DNA from: Okapia johnstoni
Lineage: Eukaryota > Chordata > Mammalia > Artiodactyla > Giraffidae
Direction: 5' to 3'
Length of the DNA: 64,000 nt
Assembly: GCA_024291935.2 (NCBI GenBank)
Contig: CM044320.1
Location: forward strand, 32,766,001-32,830,000
The position numbers and the translations under genes were made by a program. Below the pieces are notes generated by a model. The model ran no database searches. It worked only from the letters and a program-made list of their open reading frames with translations, and had not been told where the DNA came from. This document shows positions 57,594 to 64,000 of this stretch, piece by piece (position 1 is the first letter of the stretch; every line of letters starts with the position of its first letter).

Positions 57594-57829
57594 ACTATTC
57601 CCATAAGGGAAGCAACGCATTTCTTCAGACCCAGAGATAAGAGGATAATAATACTTTATTAGCTTCTTCAAATATCTAGAAATAAATTAGCTGGAAATTT
57701 ACAATCATGTCCCCTCCCTGATGATTTTTCAAATGTAGTTTGGGAAACACTAGCAGAACAGAGGAATCCTTCTCCACAGTAATTAAAATAATGAAACATG
57801 ACTGTGAATTATCATTTATCTGATGTTAG

Positions 57830-57960
57830 TGTATTTCCCTCACCTAGAGGAAAGTCCTGGGAGGACAGGAATTTTGTTTTGTTCACGATTGTGTCCCATG
57901 TATCAACAGAGTCCAGCACACAAAGACTCCTTAATAAATATTAATTGGATGGATGGATGA
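57830..57960 (+). mobile_element. L2 3' tail
   Basis: GGAGGACAGGAATTTTGTTT, GAGTCCAGCACACAAAGACT and TAATAAATATTAATTGGATG with a GGATGGATGGATGA end. Confidence 0.6.
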
Positions 57961-59639
57961 TACGGATGGGTGGATGGCAGGCATAAAGAGTTTTTGTTTG
58001 TTCAATTTTTAATGGTAAATGTGTTTAATTTTCCAAAAGAGATTGATTTTTAGAAAATATTGAATCATAATTTGTAAATGTGAAAGATGGTTTAATTGTT
58101 TTTTATGGAGGAAAGCAATTGTTTACTTACAAAATAAAGAATTGATGAATTAGAGTATTGCTTATCTGTTCAAAAGTATTCTGATTCTTTCACAGTTTCT
58201 AGTGATTCTTTTTTCCCCCCTCAAGGAGAGCATTAAGAGATGAAGGCAGTCATCTTTCTGAAGTCTTTGACCATATTAAAATGGGTCTTATGGTTGTCTG
58301 TGAACACTTGCTCTCAAAATAATTGTTGGAGTGAGGGGGCTTATTATCCATATTGAGGGATTATCTCTGGTTCTGCCCCTGACCTTTCATAGGAACATGT
58401 ACAATTACTTGACCTTTCTATGTCTAATTTACCTGGCTGTGAAATAATACCTACAATACCCTATCAAAGAGAATTACTGGAGAACCTATGCTTCTAACAC
58501 TCCTGACATTCCTCAACCAACCAGGCTTAGAGAAGAGCACAGTATTACTGTTCTACTCTCCTTTATGATAAACCTCATCCAAGAATGAGTCAATTGCTTT
58601 TCTCTTGCTCATAGTCTTGACAAAGCCACTTCAAAGTGGCCTAATTAAAGGCTTGGAATCCTAATGATGAGTTCCACAACAGTCCTGCCACTGCCAGTGT
58701 GCTCAGGAATCTAATCTGAAGCGCACAAATGAGTCAGATGTAAAACCAGGGGAGGAATGTGGGGAATTGAAAAAAGCACCATGAGATAATTTTCAAGAAC
58801 TTTAAGATCAATTGCTTGAAAGCGTTTCAACCTCAGGTTTCTGCAGCTTTCTATTTCTGAGTTACATCAGACTGAGAAACTTACCATGGTAGTGCCTCTC
58901 TATGTTTAACTGTCTAATCAACAGCTGCTTTAAACAAAAAAAGTCAGCCTTTGTTAGATAGAGTGGTTCTCAAAAGTGAGAGAATTATTGCTCAAGTGAA
59001 ATTCTGCATTCAAAGGCAAACCTAATAAAGGAGGAAATGAGGTGGCAAGGTGAATTTCAGCTCTAAGTTAGGATTCAGATAAGTTGAACCAAACTGAAAA
59101 GAGACAAAGAATTTCAAACAGACAAATTTTGTTGCTTGTTCATTCTGTGACACCCAAAACCTTTTAAAAATTATACAGAAGTTAAATTAAGTCATTCAGA
59201 AGTTAAATTACCCAGGTTGCAAATGAAGAGACAAAGAGAGGGCATGCAATGAAAAGAGAAAAGGAGGAAAGAAAATTCAGAGACAAACTCAATTAGAAAG
59301 ATTTGTTCTCCTTTCTTAAAAAATACATGGCTAACTGTTTGATATCTAAGGATATAGGCATCAAACACAAATAAATAGATACTACAGACAATGCTATATT
59401 CTACAATTTATGCTTCTTTGGTATTACATGATAAGGTCGTGAGTTATCTGTAAAAGAAACAATACTGTTTGATCCATAAAGCACAGTATATGCAATTTTG
59501 ACATAACAAAAAAGCCACTTATCCCAATCCAGGACAACAGCAACAAAATTCTCTTTTATAATGTAAGCAATCATGAGCTAAATACTATGACTGGCGTATG
59601 CCTTCTGTGTTCATTCTAAAATGCTTCATGAAACTGTGA

Positions 59640-60110
59640 TGTGTGTCCAGTAATTCTCTAAGCATATGGAGCATGCGTAATAGTGAACATAACAGACAAA
59701 ATTCCTGCCCTTAGGGACTTTCTGATCATGGAAGCAACATACAGAAACAAATATATGGTCAATCAAAAGGGGAAAGTGCTAAGAGAAAAAGAAGCAGAGG
59801 ATGGGCGTAATGAACACTGGAAGGGGCTGGAGGTTGCTATTTCAGATGAAATAGAACATTGTAACAGAAACTTAATAACAAAAGAAACAGTAAATTCAAT
59901 GACAGAAAGCAGGAGTATGTTTGCTGGTTTCAAAACACAGGGTCACATAAGTAGGGGAGGAGGAGGGTGGCCACAGAGGCAGGTAGAGGGGATGCAGAGG
60001 TCAGGTCATATTGGGGAGCTTTTGAAGCCAATGATTTGATGTTTGTTTAGAAACTAGAATTGTCAGAAGGTTGTGAGCAGAAAGATGACACAATCTGCAT
60101 TGCATTCTTA
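59640..60110 (-). mobile_element. L2 3' remnant, antisense
   Basis: AACAGACAAAATTCCTGCCC, then CTTAGGGACTTTCTGATCAT, then CAGGTAGAGGGGATGCAGAG and TTTGAAGCCAATGATTTGAT follow the L2 end read backwards. An open frame here (59683-60039) is chance. Confidence 0.55.
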
Positions 60111-60146
60111 AGGGTTCGGGGCAGTGCTGTTAGAGAAGCTGCTAGG

Positions 60147-60362
60147 CTTCCCAGGTGGCCCTAGCCCGTAAAGAACCCGCCTGCCAATGCAGGAGACCGA
60201 AGAGACGTGAGTTCGATCCCTGGGTTGGGAAGATGCCTTGGAGGAGGAAATGGCAACCCACTCCAGTATTCTTGTTTGGAGAATTCCATGGACTGAAGAG
60301 CCTGGCAGACTACAGTTCGTGGGGTCTCAAGGAGCTGGACATGACTGAGTGACTAACACAAC
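60147..60362 (+). mobile_element. Bov-tA SINE
   Basis: GGCTTCCCAGGTGGCCCTAG to GACTGAGTGACTAACACAAC, with intact B-box GAGTTCGATCCC. Confidence 0.93.
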
Positions 60363-60444
60363 ACACTATCTTCCCTGCTTCCACTCACCTCAGCCTTCTC
60401 TTCCATTCACTCACCTTCTCTAACAGCGTGCCGTGTATGTTATG

Positions 60445-60488
60445 TTGCTTCAGTCGTGTTCAACTCTGTGCGACCCATGGACTGTACA
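60445..60488 (-). mobile_element. Bov-A tail fragment
   Basis: TTGCTTCAGTCGTGTTCAAC then GCGACCCATGGACTGTA, 3' tail only. Confidence 0.75.
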
Positions 60489-61167
60489 TGATCATCAGAG
60501 GTCTCCCAAGCCTGTTTGTGACTGCCTGCTCTGTTCTATTGAAAATGACTGAAAAGTTTGGTGAGGAGACAGACACAAGCAGTGGGTATTTTAGAACAAT
60601 CCCTCTGACCTCGTGGTAGAAAGTGGATTAAAAAGGGACTTCATTGGAGGCAAAGGAAGGAGGCTGTTACAGCTGCCTGGCCAGAAGGAGGAAACGGGCA
60701 AGAAGAGGAAGAAGCCTGGGCAGGTCTGAGAGATGTCGGAGGGAGGAAATGGTGAGCCATGCTGTCTGGGTTGGGGAGTGGGGAGGGTCGAGATGAACGC
60801 CAGCTTTCCAGCTGGGGAACTGGTTAGAGAACCGTGCCATCACTGAGAAAGGGGGCTCAGTGTAGTTCTGGGTAGAGGCTGGTGATGACTTTAAGGTGGC
60901 TGCTTCTCTGTGCCACCAACTGCAACGCAGACTGTGACGCACAAGAAAAGAAATCGTCTGAGCCCCCAGGAGAAGTGGGATAGCGCCTGGCTGCCTGTCA
61001 CCACCCGCAGCCTCAGCACTCATCTTTCCTGGAAACGCTGAGTGTTTATTACTTCGGAAGACTTCTCCCTTCCTCTGCATCAATGCTGAATGTGTGGAAT
61101 TGGTCAACTTTCCATCCATCTCCCAGAATAATGGAAATAAAAGCATTTTAAGTGGATCAACTTAAAA

Positions 61168-62285
61168 GTCTTTGCATAGCAAAGGAAACAATAAACAAAA
61201 TGAAAAGACAACCCACAGACCGGGAAAAATATTTGCAAATGATGTGACCGATAAGGGATCAATCTCCAAAATTTACAAACAGCTCATGACGCTTAACACC
61301 ATCAAAACAAACAACTCACTCAAAAAATGGGCAGAAGACCAGAACAGACATTTCTCCAAAGAGGACATACAGATGGGCAATGGGCACATGAAAAGATGTT
61401 TAGCATCGCTAGTTAGTACATAAATGCAAATCAAAACTACAATGAGACATCACCTCACATCGGTCAGAATGGCTATAATCAAAAAATGCACGAACAATAA
61501 ATGACAGAGAGGGTATGAAAAGAAGGGATCCCTCCTGCACTGTTGGTGAGAATGTACACTGGTACAGCCACTACAGAGAACAGTATGGATGCTCCTTAAA
61601 AAACTAAAAGTAGAGCTACCACGATGTTGCTGCTGTTCAGTCGCTCAGGTGTATCGAACTCTTTTCGACCCCATGGACTGCAGCACACCAGGCTTCCCTG
61701 TCCTTCACTATCTCCTGGAGTTTGCTCAAACTCATGTCCATTGAGTTGATGATGTCATCCAACCATCTCATCCTCTGTCATCCCCTTCTCCTGCCCTCAA
61801 TATAACCCTGCAATCCTACTCCTGGGCATATATGCAGAGAAAAACATGACCAGAACACGCACTCCAGTGTTCACTGCAGCACTGTTTACAACAGCCAAGA
61901 CATGGAAGCGACCTAAATGTCCACTGACAGAGGAATAGATAAAGAAGATGCAGGACATATATACAATGGAATATTACTCAGCCATTAAAAAGAATGAAAT
62001 AATGCCATTTGCAGCAATATGGATGGACCTAGACAGTGTCATACTGAGTGAAGTAAGTCAGACAGAAGGAAAAATATCATATAACATCCCTTTTATGTGG
62101 AATCTAAAAATAAATGATATAAATGAACTTACTTACAAAATAGAGACTCACAGAAAACAATCTTATGGTTGTTAGGGGTTCGGGATAGTTAGGGACTTTA
62201 GGAAGATCATGTACACACTGCTATATTTAAAATGGATAATCAACAAAGACCTAATAAATGAAGCATAGCCTTTCACAATAAAAAA
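61168..62285 (+). mobile_element. L1 3' part split by a BovB fragment
   Basis: Left half: ATAGCAAAGGAAACAATAAA, then CAAAAAATGGGCAGAAGACC. Right half from 61801: ATCCTACTCCTGGGCATATA, then GACATATATACAATGGAATA and a 3' end CACAATAAAAAAAATG. ORF2 C-terminal part with stops; translation shows ISKIYKQLM and YSAIKKNEIM. Confidence 0.93.
61622..61800 (-). mobile_element. BovB 3' end inside an L1
   Basis: TTGCTGCTGTTCAGTCGCTC to TCCCCTTCTCCTGCCCTCAA. The L1 sentence AGAGCTACCA...CCCTGCAATCC continues across it. Confidence 0.92.
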
Positions 62286-63240
62286 AATGTTTTTTAAAAA
62301 CAGAAAAAGTTCAATTCCATTCACAATCAATCAAATGGGGGTGATGGATGATGTCAAGGAAAACCTGCCCAAAGGATGTGTTTTCTGTTAAAACGATGTA
62401 GACTAATGTTTGTTTATTCCTTTTGGAGTTCATTTGTGGGCCCTCTTGCAGTGTCCATTTAGGATCAGAATCCAGCAACTGTCTGACTTTGAGCCCTCCC
62501 CAACTCTAATGAGCCTCAGGAAGGCTGATGCACTTCTCCTTCCTACTTCTGTCTCAGCAATCTGAGCACGAAGGCCTTGCTGCAGCTCCTGAGCTCACTG
62601 ACATTTAATTAGCACTGTCGCTGCGATCCCATCACGTGAGTTACCATCTGGGAACCGCAGAGCACCACTCAGGGTGAGTACCCGTTGAAATAAATGCCTT
62701 GTCTGGCAGCTAAAGATCTGCTTTTGCAAACAGGAATCTGTATTTCCTCTTAGCCCTTTCCTGGCAGTGCTTCTGGATAATGCCACTGTGCTAAAAGCAG
62801 AGACAAACCTATATGAGGAGGCTTCGGAAATCTGGGATGGACATGTTAAACAAAACACACACACGCATACACATCCACTTCATCCGAAGAGCAACTGCCA
62901 TGTGTTGAGGGTATAAAAGCTGCTCAGTGACAATGAGAAAATTTGAGTTCTAATGCCACCGGTGTTTATCTCATCCTCCCTCCCCTCAAAGATTTAGAAC
63001 TGATATTTCACTTTCATTATGCTTAAGACAGGGATCAGTAGAGGATACACTGGCTAAGCAGCTCTAAATCACTGCTTCTTTAATATGCACCCAGAGTGAA
63101 TCCACTTTTTAGTATTAACCTTACAGCTCTCTCTGCTCACTGCTGTCTGCTGGGGGTCCTCACCACTCAGAATGTATTACCCTGAGTGAGGCTGTTGGTG
63201 ATCTAAGTGCCAAGCCCTGTTGGGATTTAGGGCTGCACCT

Positions 63241-63430
63241 TAGGTATTGCCTGATGGTTCAGATGGTAAAGACTCTGCCTGCAATGCGGGAGACCTGGGT
63301 TCGATCCCTTAGGTGGGAGGATTCCCTAGAGAAGGGAATGCCTATCCAACCCAGTATTCTTGCCTGGAGAATTTCATGGACAGAGAAGCCTGGTGGGGCT
63401 GAAAAGAGTCAGACACAACTGATTGATTAA
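63241..63430 (+). mobile_element. Bov-tA SINE
   Basis: GCCTGATGGTTCAGATGGTA, intact B box GGGTTCGATCCC, to GAGTCAGACACAACTGATTG. Confidence 0.92.
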
Positions 63431-63582
63431 CATTGGCATATTGAGTTCGCTGGGGTCCCTGGTCCCCTGCTTCTTTGTGAGTCTCTCTCCTATTTTGCTT
63501 TCATGCCCCATTTGTTCAGACCTCTCATTCTCAACCTACATGTTTCTCTTTCTCCTCCTTTCCTGTAAAGTGTTCCATTCTT

Positions 63583-63820
63583 GGGGCTTCCCTTGTGGTC
63601 CAGTGGTTAAGAATCCACCTTCCAGTGCAGAGATGAAGGTTTGATCCCTGGTCCAGGAATGAGGATCCCACATGCCTTGAGGCAACTAGCCTGTGTGCTG
63701 TGAGTACTGAGCCTGCACACACCATAACTAGAGAGCTTGCATGCTGCAAAAGAAGATCCTGTGTGCCACAACTAAGACCTGCCACAGCCAAATTAATCAA
63801 TAAATTTTTTTTAAATAAAG
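63583..63820 (+). mobile_element. CHR-type SINE
   Basis: GGGGCTTCCCTTGTGGTCCA, AGTGGTTAAGAATCCACC, GGTTTGATCCCTGGTCCAGG, body with CTGAGCCTGCACACACCATA, and tail TCAATAAATTTTTTTTAAAT. Confidence 0.93.
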
Positions 63821-64000
63821 CATGTCATTCCTGATCTTTTTCTCCTCTCATTCCAACTGTTTTTCCTGGGAACTCTCATCTATGCCCATCAGTTCAAATA
63901 GCATCTATATACTAATATTTCTGTCCATTCATGTTCCAAGCCCAGGTCTCTTTCCTGAGAATCAGGTACATTTCTCAAGTACCAGAGGTCCAGAACCAAG

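Larger units (their letters stand above)
43408..64000 (-). other. ITPR2: Probable ITPR2 intron, 5' part beyond the window
   Basis: No exon or promoter is recognisable here, and the next 5' exon of the gene was looked for without success. Unassigned stretches: 43845-44500, 44750-45115, 47420-47640, 48700-49585, 51475-51800, 53375-55030, 57000-57365, 57605-57825, 57965-59635, 60490-61165, 62290-63235 and 63820-64000. A very short upstream exon cannot be ruled out by eye. Confidence 0.7.

Noticed and set aside
60667..61146. 159-codon minus-strand open frame
   Set aside because: Low-complexity composition, no recognisable domain, no ITPR2 homology; chance frame in GC-richer DNA.
43408..64000. 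Search for the ITPR2 exon encoding the residues before LARHNK
   Set aside because: No minus-strand match to the expected VGHNIYILAHQ-like peptide was seen; it probably lies outside the window.

Overview
This is nuclear DNA of a ruminant (Bos/Ovis-like mammal). It is low in coding content and thick with the retroposons that mark this clade: tRNA-derived Bov-tA and Bov-A2 SINEs, CHR-type SINEs, and pieces of the BovB (RTE-class) LINE. Older mammalian repeats (MIR, L2, MLT1 LTR, MER5A, Tigger, L1) lie among them. The exact species cannot be settled by reading alone.

The only gene I can support runs on the minus strand: a partial ITPR2, the type 2 inositol 1,4,5-trisphosphate receptor, a calcium release channel of the endoplasmic reticulum. 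Seven consecutive internal exons are visible. In transcript order they lie at 43300-43407, 38728-38920, 36054-36179, 26338-26513, 18416-18580, 14948-15143 and 10536-10628. Together they give 1057 coding bases (352 codons plus one base), and reading frame and splice phase agree at every junction. They encode the end of the cytosolic regulatory region, transmembrane segments 1 to 5, and the start of the luminal loop before the pore. The pore, TM6 and the cytosolic tail would lie beyond coordinate 1. The 5' exons would lie beyond coordinate 64000. All the rest reads as intron. One intron (36053 to 26514) appears to use a non-canonical GC donor.

Layout. 1-10535: intron with L2, MIR, SINEs, a BovB 3' end, a hAT-like element and a long TCTA microsatellite. 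10536-43407: the exon-bearing part, with introns of 2.5 to 9.5 kb. These hold several nested insertions: BovB inside an old L1, Bov-tA inside a hAT element, Bov-tA inside an L2 tail. 43408-64000: intron with L2 reverse transcriptase remnants, a 1.9 kb BovB fragment (49590-51470), a Tigger inside an MLT1 LTR, and two L1 3' ends.

There is no bacterial-type operon, CRISPR array or novel multi-gene system. The points most worth a second look are the GC-AG intron, transposons lying within 25 to 90 bases of exon edges, an apparent strand segregation of SINEs and BovB pieces between the two halves of the window, and a repeat shared by two sites that I cannot name.
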